A stretch of 61,344 nucleotides of DNA from an uncultured Microbacteriaceae bacterium (lineage in GTDB: Bacteria; Actinomycetota; Actinomycetes; Actinomycetales; Microbacteriaceae). The position numbers and the translations under genes are program-made. How positions within the stretch are numbered: position 1 is the first letter of the stretch; every line of letters starts with the position of its first letter. Location of the stretch: contig CALMSL010000016.1 in assembly GCA_937872445.1 (NCBI GenBank), forward strand, positions 1 to 61,344. The letters are read 5' to 3'. Below, one piece after another: positions 42,478-50,854 of the stretch. The notes under the pieces were generated by a model, which was not told the DNA's origin, did no database searches, and saw only the letters and a list, made by a program, of their open reading frames with translations.

Positions 42478-42512
42478 ACTCGGGGAGGCCAGCTTCGCTG
42501 GTCTCCCCGAGT
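42478..42512 (+). terminator. Intercistronic hairpin after the binding-protein gene
   Basis: ACTCGGGGAGGCCAGC (42478-42493), TTC loop, and GCTGGTCTCCCCGAGT (42497-42512): a 16-base stem with one mismatch, followed by TCGTTGT. It is probably a partial terminator or 3' stabiliser that raises binding-protein yield relative to the rest of the operon. Confidence 0.8.
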
Positions 42513-42584
42513 TCGTTGTAGGCTTCCAAAGCACCCCAGTGCATGATTTCGGCAGCGTTGCCAGATGGACAGGAACCGACAGAT

Positions 42585-44105
42585 ATGAAGCTCGAACTTC
42601 GCGGCATCACGAAGCGATTTGGTGCGTTAGTTGCGAACGATCACATCGATCTTGTTGTCGAAGCGGGCGAAATTCACTGCCTGCTCGGCGAGAACGGCGC
42701 AGGCAAGTCCACGTTGATGAACGTCCTGTACGGCCTGTATCAGGCCGACGAGGGCGAGATACTCCTTGACGATGTCGTCCAGGATTTTGCCGGTCCCGGC
42801 GATGCCATGGCTGCGGGTATCGGGATGGTGCATCAGCACTTCATGCTCATCCCGGTGTTCACGGTGGCCGAAAACGTGATGCTCGGCCACGAGCCGACGA
42901 AGCTTGGCGGGCGTCTGGATGTTGCGAAGGCTCGAGAGCAGGTGCGCGAAATCTCCGCCCGATTCGGCTTCGACCTGGACCCGGATGCCATCGTGGGGGA
43001 CCTTCCCGTCGGCGTTCAACAGCGCGTGGAGATCATCAAGGCCCTGTCCCGCGACGCGAAGGTACTCGTATTCGATGAGCCGACGGCTGTTCTCACCCCG
43101 CAGGAGACCGACGAGCTCATGGTCATCATGAGGCAGCTCAAGGAGGCCGGCACCTCGATCGTGTTCATCACGCACAAGCTTCGCGAAGTGCGCGAAGTGG
43201 CGGACAAGATCACCGTCATCAGACTCGGCAAGGTCGTCGGCGAGGCCTCGCCGACCGCCTCCAACGAAGAACTCGCCTCCATGATGGTGGGGCGCGCCGT
43301 CGAACTGACCATTGAGAAGGGCAAGGCGAAGCTCGGTGACCCGGCACTTGTCGTCGATAATCTCAGTGTCATTGACCCGATCGGCCAACTCGTGGTCAAC
43401 AAGATCAGCTTCGACGTAAAGGCGGGGGAGATTGTCGCCATCGCCGGCGTGCAGGGCAACGGCCAAACTGAACTTGTCGAAGCCATCATGGGACTTCAGC
43501 CCAAGGTCACCGGGGATATCAGCCTCGATGGCGAATCGCTGATCGGATTGAGCGTGCGGAAGATTCTGGACGCCGGCGTCGGGTTCGTGCCGGAGGACCG
43601 CAATGAGGATGGACTGGTTTCCGAATTCACGGTAGCCGAGAACCTGATGCTCGATCGCGCGACCGGTGAACCGTTTGTCCGGTACGGCAACCTTCAACTC
43701 AACACCCTTGCCGAATTCGCGGAACGGAAGCTCACCGAATTCGATATCCGTGCGCAGGGAATTGGCACACACGCCGGCAATCTTTCCGGGGGCAACCAGC
43801 AGAAGGTCGTGCTGGCGCGGGAGATGAGCCGTGATCTTCATCTCCTGGTCGCAGCGCAACCCACGAGAGGTTTGGACGTCGGGTCGGTCGAATTTGTGCA
43901 CACCCGAATTGTCGAAGCTCGCGATGCCGGGGTTCCGGTACTCGTAGTTTCAACGGAGTTGGACGAGGTGGTGGCCCTTGCCGACCGAATTGTCGTCATG
44001 TATCGAGGAGGAATTGTGGGCATCGTCCCTGGAGATACCCCGCGCGATGAACTTGGGCTCATGATGGCGGGTGCTGCGCCGGCAGGCAAGGGGAAGGCCG
44101 CGTGA
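42585..44105 (+). CDS. Nucleoside ABC importer, duplicated ATP-binding protein
   Basis: 506 residues from ATG 42585. Two ATPase halves: the first has Walker A LGENGAGKST, signature LPVGVQQRVEI and Walker B VLVFDEPTAVL; the second has a degenerate Walker A (GVQGNGQTE) but an intact LSGGNQQKVVLAREM. This is the RbsA/BmpC-type architecture. It overlaps the first permease gene by GTGA and powers nucleoside import with the two permeases that follow. Confidence 0.94.
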   Translation: MKLELRGITKRFGALVANDHIDLVVEAGEIHCLLGENGAGKSTLMNVLYGLYQADEGEILLDDVVQDFAGPGDAMAAGIGMVHQHFMLIPVFTVAENVMLGHEPTKLGGRLDVAKAREQVREISARFGFDLDPDAIVGDLPVGVQQRVEIIKALSRDAKVLVFDEPTAVLTPQETDELMVIMRQLKEAGTSIVFITHKLREVREVADKITVIRLGKVVGEASPTASNEELASMMVGRAVELTIEKGKAKLGDPALVVDNLSVIDPIGQLVVNKISFDVKAGEIVAIAGVQGNGQTELVEAIMGLQPKVTGDISLDGESLIGLSVRKILDAGVGFVPEDRNEDGLVSEFTVAENLMLDRATGEPFVRYGNLQLNTLAEFAERKLTEFDIRAQGIGTHAGNLSGGNQQKVVLAREMSRDLHLLVAAQPTRGLDVGSVEFVHTRIVEARDAGVPVLVVSTELDEVVALADRIVVMYRGGIVGIVPGDTPRDELGLMMAGAAPAGKGKAA

Positions 44106-45430
44106 ACGAGAGCGAACACCGGGACTCCTCCGAGCCACAGCTCCCCAAGGTCACCGGGGAACCGCACGTGCACGAGCAGGTTGAACCCGAGTCGGATGGA
44201 ACCGCGCCTCCGGAGCAGTCCCGCTGGACCGGCGCGATCCGGGAAATCCTGTCGGGAAGCGCAATCATGTCGGTGCTGGCCATTGTGCTCGCGCTCATCA
44301 TCGGGGGCGTGCTCATTGCGTTGACCGACACCCGCGTGCAGGAAACAGCCGGATACTTCTTCGCGCGGCCGGGCGACATGCTCGGAGCAATCTGGAATTC
44401 GGTGTCCGGCGCGTACATCGCGCTCTTCCAGGGTTCGATCTACAACTTCCGCAGGCCCGGATTCGCGGACGGTATCAAACCTTTCCTGGACACGTTGACG
44501 TTCGCGACGCCGTTGATTGCGGCCGGGCTCGGCGTCGCCCTCGGATTCCGGGCAGGGCTCTTCAACATCGGTGGCCGCGGCCAGATGCTGTTCGGTGCCG
44601 CCGCTGCCGGATGGGTGGCGTTCTCGTTCCACCTCCCGTTCGGACTCCACCTGGTGCTCGCGCTCGCGGCGGGCGTCGCCGCGGGGGCGATCTGGGGCGG
44701 TCTTGCCGGCTTCCTGAAGGCACGAACCGGTGCGCACGAGGTCATCACGACCATCATGCTGAACTATGTCGCGTACTACTTCGTGTACTGGATGCTCAGC
44801 ACGCCTGGATTGCTCCAGGCGCCAGGTTCCAACAATCCAAAGACCCCGGCGATGATGGATACCGCCGTTCTTCCCAATCTGTTCGGACCCCAATACTCGC
44901 TGCACTGGGGCTTCGTCATCGTGGTCGGTGCCACCGTGTTCACCTGGTGGCTGCTGAACCGATCGGCTCTCGGTTTCCAATTCAAGGCGGTCGGATTCAA
45001 TCCGAGTGCTGCGCGAGCTGCGGGAATCAACGTGAACCGCATGTTCACCTACGTCATGCTGTTCTCCGGTGCGCTGGTCGGACTTGCCGGCGTCTTCCAG
45101 GTGCTGGGTACCGTGAAGACCGGTTTCAGCGCGGGAATCGACGCGGGCATCGGATTTGATGCGATCACCGTGGCGCTCCTCGGGCGATCCAAACCGTGGG
45201 GGGTGTTCGCGGCGGGAATACTGTTCGGCGCGTTCAAGGCGGGCGGGTTCGCCATGCAGGCAACCCAGGGCATCCCGGTGGACATCGTGCTCGTCGTCCA
45301 GTCCATGATCGTGCTGTTCATCGCGGCGCCGCCACTGGTTCGGGCGATCTTCCGGCTGCCGGAGCCTGGTCTCAACACGGCAGCGCGAATACTGAAACTT
45401 CAGGGCAAGAAGGCGGTGGTGTCCAAGTGA
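44102..45430 (+). CDS. Nucleoside ABC importer permease (first)
   Basis: 442 residues from GTG 44102. A hydrophilic N-terminal stretch of about 55 residues is followed by about eight to ten helices; AAGLGVALGFRAGLFNIGGRGQMLFGA and GAHEVITTIMLNYVAYY are the conserved BPD_transp_2 segments of nucleoside permeases (BmpB/NupP type). It overlaps both neighbours by 4 bases. Confidence 0.93.
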   Translation: MNESEHRDSSEPQLPKVTGEPHVHEQVEPESDGTAPPEQSRWTGAIREILSGSAIMSVLAIVLALIIGGVLIALTDTRVQETAGYFFARPGDMLGAIWNSVSGAYIALFQGSIYNFRRPGFADGIKPFLDTLTFATPLIAAGLGVALGFRAGLFNIGGRGQMLFGAAAAGWVAFSFHLPFGLHLVLALAAGVAAGAIWGGLAGFLKARTGAHEVITTIMLNYVAYYFVYWMLSTPGLLQAPGSNNPKTPAMMDTAVLPNLFGPQYSLHWGFVIVVGATVFTWWLLNRSALGFQFKAVGFNPSAARAAGINVNRMFTYVMLFSGALVGLAGVFQVLGTVKTGFSAGIDAGIGFDAITVALLGRSKPWGVFAAGILFGAFKAGGFAMQATQGIPVDIVLVVQSMIVLFIAAPPLVRAIFRLPEPGLNTAARILKLQGKKAVVSK

Positions 45431-46704
45431 GCACGTCAGCATCCGCAGCCACAAAGATCATGCTCGACAAGGCGGTGGTCCGCAGCTGGAAGGCCCCGAT
45501 CGCGCTCGGCATTTTCGCCGTCATCGCGATCGTCGTGTTCGGGATCTTCGGCCGGCCGGGGGTAAGCCATTTCCGGCTGTCCCGCCCAACCGACTTCATC
45601 CAGCTCCCCGACGTTCACCTGCCGACGACCCAGACGGGCTGGATTCTTGCGGTAGTGCTCGTCGTGTTGGCCGCATACTCCGCCTGGCTGGTCAGGCAGG
45701 CCCGCAAGGTCCCGCTCTGGCTCATCATCCTCTACGTCGTCATCATCCTGGTGGCGTTCCTCACCTGGGTGTCCGCAAACGCCCTCATCCCGGTGCCGGG
45801 TCTCCTGATCGGCGCGGTAAGCCTGAGTGTGCCGCTGATCTTCGGCGCCATGAGCGGCGTGATCTCCGAGCGCAGCGGTGTCGTGAACATCGCCATCGAG
45901 GGTCAGCTTCTGGCGGGGGCGTTCATTTCGGCGATGGTCGCTTCGGCGACGCGGCAGCCGGTCCTCGGCCTGATCGCCGCGATGGTGGCCGGAATGCTCG
46001 TGTCGTTCGTGCTCGCAGCGTTCTCGATCAAATACATCGTGGACCAGATCATCGTCGGCGTGGTGCTGAACGTGCTGGTGGCGGGATTGACGAGTTTTCT
46101 GTTCTCGAAGCTCATGGTTCCCAACCCCGAACTGCTGAACAACCCACCCCGGTTCGACCGGATCGACATCCCGATTCTCGGTCAGATCCCCATCATCGGT
46201 CCGGTGCTGTTCAACCAGACGATCATCGTGTACGTCATGTACGTCACGGTTGCGGCCGTTGCGTTCGCCCTGTTCAAGACGCGCTGGGGTCTGCGCACGC
46301 GATCCGTGGGCGAGCACCCGCAGGCCGCGGACACCGTCGGGATCAAGGTCAACACGATGCGGTTCTGGAACGTGTCGCTGGCCGGCGCGATCGCAGGTTT
46401 CGGTGGCGCGTACTTCACACTCGGCTCGGTGGGCGAGTTCACGAAGGAAATGACGGCGGGGGCGGGCTTCATCGCGCTCGCCGCGGTGATTTTCGGACGC
46501 TGGGACCCGATCCGGGCGATGCTTGCCGGTCTCCTGTTCGGATTCGCCACGAACCTGCAGAGCGTGCTGGGGATCATCGGCTCTCCCGTGCCGAGCCAGT
46601 TCATGCTGATGCTGCCGTACATCGTGACGATCTTCGCGGTGGCCGGTCTCGTCGGCCAGTCGAAACCTCCGGCCGCGGACGGCAAACCGTACATCAAGTC
46701 TTGA
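45427..46704 (+). CDS. Nucleoside ABC importer permease (second)
   Basis: 425 residues from GTG 45427, which overlaps the previous stop (GTGA); the open frame upstream lies over the first permease. About ten helices with IFGAMSGVISERSGVVNIAIEGQLLAGAF, the permease motif expected of the NupQ-type partner. It completes the binding protein-ATPase-permease-permease set. Confidence 0.93.
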   Translation: MSTSASAATKIMLDKAVVRSWKAPIALGIFAVIAIVVFGIFGRPGVSHFRLSRPTDFIQLPDVHLPTTQTGWILAVVLVVLAAYSAWLVRQARKVPLWLIILYVVIILVAFLTWVSANALIPVPGLLIGAVSLSVPLIFGAMSGVISERSGVVNIAIEGQLLAGAFISAMVASATRQPVLGLIAAMVAGMLVSFVLAAFSIKYIVDQIIVGVVLNVLVAGLTSFLFSKLMVPNPELLNNPPRFDRIDIPILGQIPIIGPVLFNQTIIVYVMYVTVAAVAFALFKTRWGLRTRSVGEHPQAADTVGIKVNTMRFWNVSLAGAIAGFGGAYFTLGSVGEFTKEMTAGAGFIALAAVIFGRWDPIRAMLAGLLFGFATNLQSVLGIIGSPVPSQFMLMLPYIVTIFAVAGLVGQSKPPAADGKPYIKS

Positions 46705-47918
46705 CCTCGGAATCGGTGGCGACGCCTGTGCGGGCGGCGCCCGGGGGGCTGTGGGCTGCGATCGCGGTCGTGCTCGTGGCATTGAACCTGCGACCCGTCA
46801 TTGTTGCGGTGGCTCCCGTCTTCGATGACATCATCCGCGACCTGGAGTTGTCCTCTGTGCTCGCCGGGCTTCTCGTGACGGTCCCCGTCCTGTGCTTCGG
46901 GGTGCTCGGCCCCCTGGCTCCCCTGCTCGCCGAACGAATCGGTTTCGAGCGCAGTCTCGCCATGGTGCTCCTGGCGATCATCGGCGGTTCGGCGCTGCGC
47001 ATCGTCCCCACGGTTCCCGCGCTGTTCGCGGGAACCGTGTTGATCGGGGCGGGCATCGCCGTGGGCAACATTCTCCTGCCCGGGTTGATCAAGCGGGACT
47101 TCCCGCACCGGCTCGGAATCATGTCCGGGCTGTTTTCCATGTCGCTCACCGCTGGTGCGACTCTCGCCGCGGGAATCACCGTGCCCATCGCCCAGGCCGT
47201 GGGCTGGGGCTGGAACGAAGTTCTCGCGGCGTGGGGCCTGTTCGCGCTTTTGGGACTGGTCTGCTGGATTCCGACGCTGCGCAGCACGCGGCAAATGCCG
47301 CGCCACCCGCGGGTTGTCGGAATTGTGCTCTCCCGCGACCCGATCGCCTGGTTCGTGACCATCTTCTTCGGGCTGCAGTCGCTCAACTTCTATTCGACGA
47401 CGGCCTGGCTCCCGACCATCCTCATCGGGTACGGGCACGACGCCGTATTCGCCGGGCTCATGCTCTCGGTCGTGAATCTCGCGAGCATCCTTCCCGCGCT
47501 CGTCGTCCCGCTCATCCTCGACCGGATGAAAAGTCAGGCGGCGTTCTCGATCGTGGTTTCCGTGCTCTATGTCGTGGCGTTCGGCGGCTTCCTGCTCATG
47601 CCCGCTGCCGCAATCCCGTGGATGATTTTCCTCGGCCTCGCGCAGGGGGCAGGACTCGGCCTCGGGCTCACCTACATCGTGCTCCGGTCGCCGGATTCCG
47701 CGCACGCCACGAAGTTGTCGGGAATGTCGCAGAGCTGGGGTTATCTGCTGGCCGCAGTCGGGCCGCTCGCGCTCGGCGCGCTCCGCGACGCGACATCGGC
47801 GTGGCTCGTACCGCTGCTGTTCCTGACCGTGCTCATTGTGCCTCTGGCGATCACGGCGTACCTTGCGGGGAGGCCGGGCAAGGTTGGCGGTAGCAGGCTA
47901 GATTCGAAGGAAGAGTGA
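46701..47918 (+). CDS. MFS transporter (CynX/NimT-like)
   Basis: 405 residues from TTG 46701 (TTGA overlap with the permease gene); GTG 46716 is an alternative. Twelve predicted helices; the early segment ALNLRPVIVAVAPVFDDI and the PVLCFGVLGPLAPLLAERIGFER motif resemble the CynX/NimT branch (cyanate, nitroimidazole and nucleoside-analogue-type transporters). Its place between the nucleoside importer and cytidine deaminase suggests export or import of a nucleobase or nucleoside; inference. Confidence 0.88.
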   Translation: MTSESVATPVRAAPGGLWAAIAVVLVALNLRPVIVAVAPVFDDIIRDLELSSVLAGLLVTVPVLCFGVLGPLAPLLAERIGFERSLAMVLLAIIGGSALRIVPTVPALFAGTVLIGAGIAVGNILLPGLIKRDFPHRLGIMSGLFSMSLTAGATLAAGITVPIAQAVGWGWNEVLAAWGLFALLGLVCWIPTLRSTRQMPRHPRVVGIVLSRDPIAWFVTIFFGLQSLNFYSTTAWLPTILIGYGHDAVFAGLMLSVVNLASILPALVVPLILDRMKSQAAFSIVVSVLYVVAFGGFLLMPAAAIPWMIFLGLAQGAGLGLGLTYIVLRSPDSAHATKLSGMSQSWGYLLAAVGPLALGALRDATSAWLVPLLFLTVLIVPLAITAYLAGRPGKVGGSRLDSKEE

Positions 47919-47926
47919 GGACTGCC

Positions 47927-48328
47927 ATGGTTGATGTTGATTGGGACGGCCTGCGGGACATCGCGAAGGAAGCGATTGACCACGCCTACGTCCCGTACTC
48001 CAATTTTCCGGTCGGCGTCGCGGCGATGGTGGATGATGGCCGCGTGATTTCCGGCTGCAACGTGGAGAACGCCTCCTACGGCCTCACGCTGTGCGCGGAG
48101 TGCGCGCTCGTGTCCAGCCTGCACATGACCGGCGGCGGCAAGCTCGTCGCGTTCACGTGCGTCGACGGTCACGGCAACATCCTGATGCCGTGCGGACGGT
48201 GCCGCCAACTGCTGTTCGAACACTCCGCTCCCGGCATGGTGCTGGAAACCGTGTCCGGAATCAAGACGATCGACGAAGTCATCCCGGATGCCTTCGGCCC
48301 GCGCACCCTGGAGGAGTACCGAGCGTGA
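47927..48328 (+). CDS. cdd: Cytidine deaminase
   Basis: 133 residues from ATG 47927, with GAGG 6 bases upstream; GTG 47915, overlapping the MFS stop, would add 4 residues. Catalytic CNVENASYGLTLCAEC and MPCGRCRQLL hold the zinc Cys ligands and the proton-shuttling Glu. It deaminates (deoxy)cytidine to (deoxy)uridine. It overlaps deoA by GTGA. Confidence 0.96.
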   Translation: MVDVDWDGLRDIAKEAIDHAYVPYSNFPVGVAAMVDDGRVISGCNVENASYGLTLCAECALVSSLHMTGGGKLVAFTCVDGHGNILMPCGRCRQLLFEHSAPGMVLETVSGIKTIDEVIPDAFGPRTLEEYRA

Positions 48329-49626
48329 CAACTGTTGAACCGTTTGACACGGTGGACCTCATTCACGCCAAGCGCGACGGCGCCAAACTTTCGAGTGCGC
48401 AGGTGTCCTGGCTCGTGGACGCCTACACTCGCGGCTACGTCGGCGACGAGCAGATGGCTGCGATGGCCATGGCGATTTTCCTCAACGGAATGGATCGGGA
48501 CGAAGTGCGCGACCTGACCCTCGCGATGATCGACTCCGGTGAGCGGATGTCGTTCGACACTCTGTCGAAGAAGACCACGGACAAGCACTCCACGGGTGGC
48601 GTGGGCGACAAGATCACGTTGCCCCTCGCGCCGCTCGTGGCATCCTTCGGCGTCGCGGTCCCTCAGCTGTCGGGGCGCGGGCTCGGCCACACCGGCGGCA
48701 CGCTCGACAAGCTCGAGAGCATCCCCGGCTGGCAGGCCGACCTCAGCGCGGAGGAGATGCGTGCCCAGCTCGAATCCGTGGGCGCCGTCATTTGCGCGGC
48801 GGGGGCGACTCTCGCTCCGGCGGATAAAAAGCTGTACGCGCTTCGGGACATCACCGGCACCGTGGAGTCGATCCCGCTCATCGCGTCCTCGATCATGAGC
48901 AAGAAGATCGCCGAGGGCACGCACTCGCTCGTGCTGGACGTGAAGTTCGGGTCCGGCGCGTTCATGCAGGACCCTGAGCGCAGCCGACAATTGGCCGAAA
49001 CGATGGTGGCGCTCGGCACGGATGCGGGTGTGGTCACGACCGCGCTCCTCACGAACATGAATGTGCCGCTCGGGCTCGCGATCGGCAATGCGAACGAGGT
49101 CCGCGAATCGGTTGAGGTGCTCGCGGGCGGCGGGCCGGCGGATGTCGTCGAGCTGACTCTCGCGCTCGCGCGGGAGATGCTCGCGTCGGCCGGTCAGCCG
49201 GATGCGGACGTCGAGGGCGCGCTGAAGGACGGGCGCGCGATGGACACCTGGCGGGCGATGATCGCCGCTCAGCACGGCGACCCGGATGCGCCGCTTCCGG
49301 TGGCGAAGGAGTCCCACGTGGTCACGGCGGATCGGGAGGGCATCCTTGTGGAGCAGAAGGCGCTGCCGTTCGGCATCGCGGCGTGGCGCCTGGGCGCGGG
49401 CAGGGCGCGCAAGCAGGATCCTGTGCAACACTCGGCGGGCATCGACCTGCACGCGAAGCCGGGGGATGCGGTGACGAAGGGTCAGCCGCTGTTCACGCTC
49501 AGCGCGGACGAACCGGCGCGCTTCGAGCGGGCGCTGGAAGCGCTCGAGGGTGCCTACCGCATCGGCTCGAAGGGCGACGAGGTGCACGACGGCGGTCCCC
49601 TCATCGCGGATCGAATCACCGCCTAG
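48325..49626 (+). CDS. deoA: Thymidine (pyrimidine-nucleoside) phosphorylase
   Basis: 433 residues from GTG 48325, within the cdd stop overlap. The phosphate-binding signature SKKTTDKHSTGGVGDKITLPLAP and SGRGLGHTGGTLDKLESIPGW are diagnostic of the nucleoside phosphorylase family II. It splits thymidine or uridine with phosphate. Last gene of the nucleoside operon; an inverted-repeat element begins 35 bases after its stop. Confidence 0.96.
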   Translation: MTTVEPFDTVDLIHAKRDGAKLSSAQVSWLVDAYTRGYVGDEQMAAMAMAIFLNGMDRDEVRDLTLAMIDSGERMSFDTLSKKTTDKHSTGGVGDKITLPLAPLVASFGVAVPQLSGRGLGHTGGTLDKLESIPGWQADLSAEEMRAQLESVGAVICAAGATLAPADKKLYALRDITGTVESIPLIASSIMSKKIAEGTHSLVLDVKFGSGAFMQDPERSRQLAETMVALGTDAGVVTTALLTNMNVPLGLAIGNANEVRESVEVLAGGGPADVVELTLALAREMLASAGQPDADVEGALKDGRAMDTWRAMIAAQHGDPDAPLPVAKESHVVTADREGILVEQKALPFGIAAWRLGAGRARKQDPVQHSAGIDLHAKPGDAVTKGQPLFTLSADEPARFERALEALEGAYRIGSKGDEVHDGGPLIADRITA

Positions 49627-49661
49627 CGGCCCCACTCGGCCCGCAGCAACCGGCGCGCTGT

Positions 49662-49759
49662 CTCGAAAATTCAGGAATCCGCGTCGACGGCAAGATCGGG
49701 AATCCCGGAATCATCGTGAATGCGGATGCCCGCGCGACGCGAGTTCCTGAATTTTCGAG
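49662..49759. repeat. Inverted-repeat element, family C, 98 bp
   Basis: Arms CTCGAAAATTCAGGAA (49662-49677) and TTCCTGAATTTTCGAG (49744-49759) are perfect; the match extends inward with CGCGTCG on one side and CGACGCG on the other, after a 2-base mismatch. Size, inverted arms and the ATTCAGGA core resemble family B, and it too lies just after a stop codon (deoA). Confidence 0.9.
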
Positions 49760-49785
49760 GCACCTCGGGCGGTTCGGCGACTTGT

Positions 49786-49839
49786 GGTTCCGCGGGGGGC
49801 ACAGGTTCCGCTGGGGGCACAGGTTCCGCTGGGGGCACA
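49786..49839. repeat. 18-bp tandem repeat, three units
   Basis: GGTTCCGCTGGGGGCACA repeats at 49786-49803 (with one C-G variant), 49804-49821 and 49822-49839, between the family C element and the nucleoside hydrolase stop codon. No protein-coding role is apparent; it is a candidate variable-number locus. Confidence 0.9.
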
Positions 49840-49858
49840 GACTCGAGTGGGGTGGAAA

Positions 49859-50803
49859 TTACCCTGGGTCGCCGATGCGGATGAGGGCATCGGTGACGAG
49901 GCCCCAGAATTTGGCGTGGTCGAGGTCGGTGGCAGCATACGTGTTGCAGTTCTCCGGCGCTTCAGCGCGGAAGTCCGCGACCGTCATCCCCAGGGTGAGC
50001 GAACCGGTCAGCTCGATGTCGAGCGGCACGCGCACGACCGTCATGACGGTCGGATCGATGACCAGGGCGACGGCGCACGGATCGTGCACGGGCGGGTAGT
50101 CGAAACCTTGCGCATCCCGATAGCTCTCCGTGAAGAAATCGAGGAGTTCGAGGACGAACCGCGCGGGGGCCGTGTCGATCGCGGCGATGGAGGCAACGAC
50201 ATCCGGGGTCGCGAGGGCTTTGTGGGTGAGGTCGAGGCCGACCATGGTGAGCTTCCACGATTCGTTGAAAACGATGTGCGCGGCCTCCGGGTCGATCACA
50301 ATGTTGAATTCCGCTGCGGCGCTCCAGTTGCCAACGTGGTAGCCGCCGCCCATGAGCACGACCTCTTTCACCCGATCCGCGATGCGCGGCTCCTTGCGCA
50401 CCGCGAGAGCGATGTTGGTGAGCGCGCCGGTCGGCACGAGCGTGATCGTGCCCGGCGGGTTTTGCATGATGGTGTCGATGATGAGGTCCACCGCGTGGCG
50501 GTCTTCCGGCGCGAACGCCGGTTCGGGGAGCACCGGCCCGTCCATGCCGGAGTCCCCGTGAATCGACTCGGCAACCTCGGCGGCCCGCACGAGCGGCCGG
50601 TGCGCTCCGGCCGCGAACGGTACCCCGGTGATGCCGGCCACGGTGGCGACCGCGAGCGCGTTTCGCGTCACTTTCTCGATCGTCTGGTTGCCGTGAACGG
50701 TTGTGACGGCCACGAGGTCGATCTCCGGGTTCCCATGTGCGAGCAACATCGCAATCGCGTCGTCGTGGCCGGGGTCGCAGTCGAGGATGATCTTCGTGGT
50801 CAT
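49859..50803 (-). CDS. Nucleoside hydrolase (IUNH family)
   Basis: 314 residues. The Ca2+-binding signature DCDPGHDD is at residues 8-15, with TGALTNIALA and the C-terminal DPCAVALVIDP contributing further metal ligands. It hydrolyses nucleosides to ribose and base; specificity (inosine-uridine or purine) cannot be told from sequence. It is opposite in direction to the upstream nucleoside operon and divergent from adenosine deaminase. Confidence 0.95.
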   Translation of the reverse strand: MTTKIILDCDPGHDDAIAMLLAHGNPEIDLVAVTTVHGNQTIEKVTRNALAVATVAGITGVPFAAGAHRPLVRAAEVAESIHGDSGMDGPVLPEPAFAPEDRHAVDLIIDTIMQNPPGTITLVPTGALTNIALAVRKEPRIADRVKEVVLMGGGYHVGNWSAAAEFNIVIDPEAAHIVFNESWKLTMVGLDLTHKALATPDVVASIAAIDTAPARFVLELLDFFTESYRDAQGFDYPPVHDPCAVALVIDPTVMTVVRVPLDIELTGSLTLGMTVADFRAEAPENCNTYAATDLDHAKFWGLVTDALIRIGDPG

Positions 50804-50809
50804 GCATGA

Positions 50810-50815
50810 ATCCTA
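50810..50815 (-). promoter_or_regulatory. -10 box of a leaderless promoter for the nucleoside hydrolase gene
   Basis: TAGGAT on the minus strand, 6 bases before ATG 50803; no ribosome binding site. Confidence 0.55.
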
Positions 50816-50842
50816 GACGGGGACGCTGGTGGCCGGAGCCGG

Positions 50843-50848
50843 TAGATT
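50843..50848 (+). promoter_or_regulatory. -10 box of a leaderless promoter for adenosine deaminase
   Basis: TAGATT, 6 bases before ATG 50855. With the box at 50810 this makes a 51-base divergent promoter region for two purine-salvage genes. Confidence 0.55.
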
Positions 50849-50854
50849 TGCTGA

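Noticed and set aside
43430-43470. Loss of Walker A in the second half of the nucleoside ATPase as evidence of decay
   Set aside because: A degenerate second site is normal for RbsA/BmpC-type duplicated ATPases.
43838-45454. A 538-codon minus-strand frame opposite the nucleoside permease genes
   Set aside because: Low-complexity R/H/E/D-rich product and no family match; the plus strand encodes clear transporters.
49786-49839. A CRISPR array
   Set aside because: Units are contiguous with no spacers, too short and not palindromic, and no cas genes are near.
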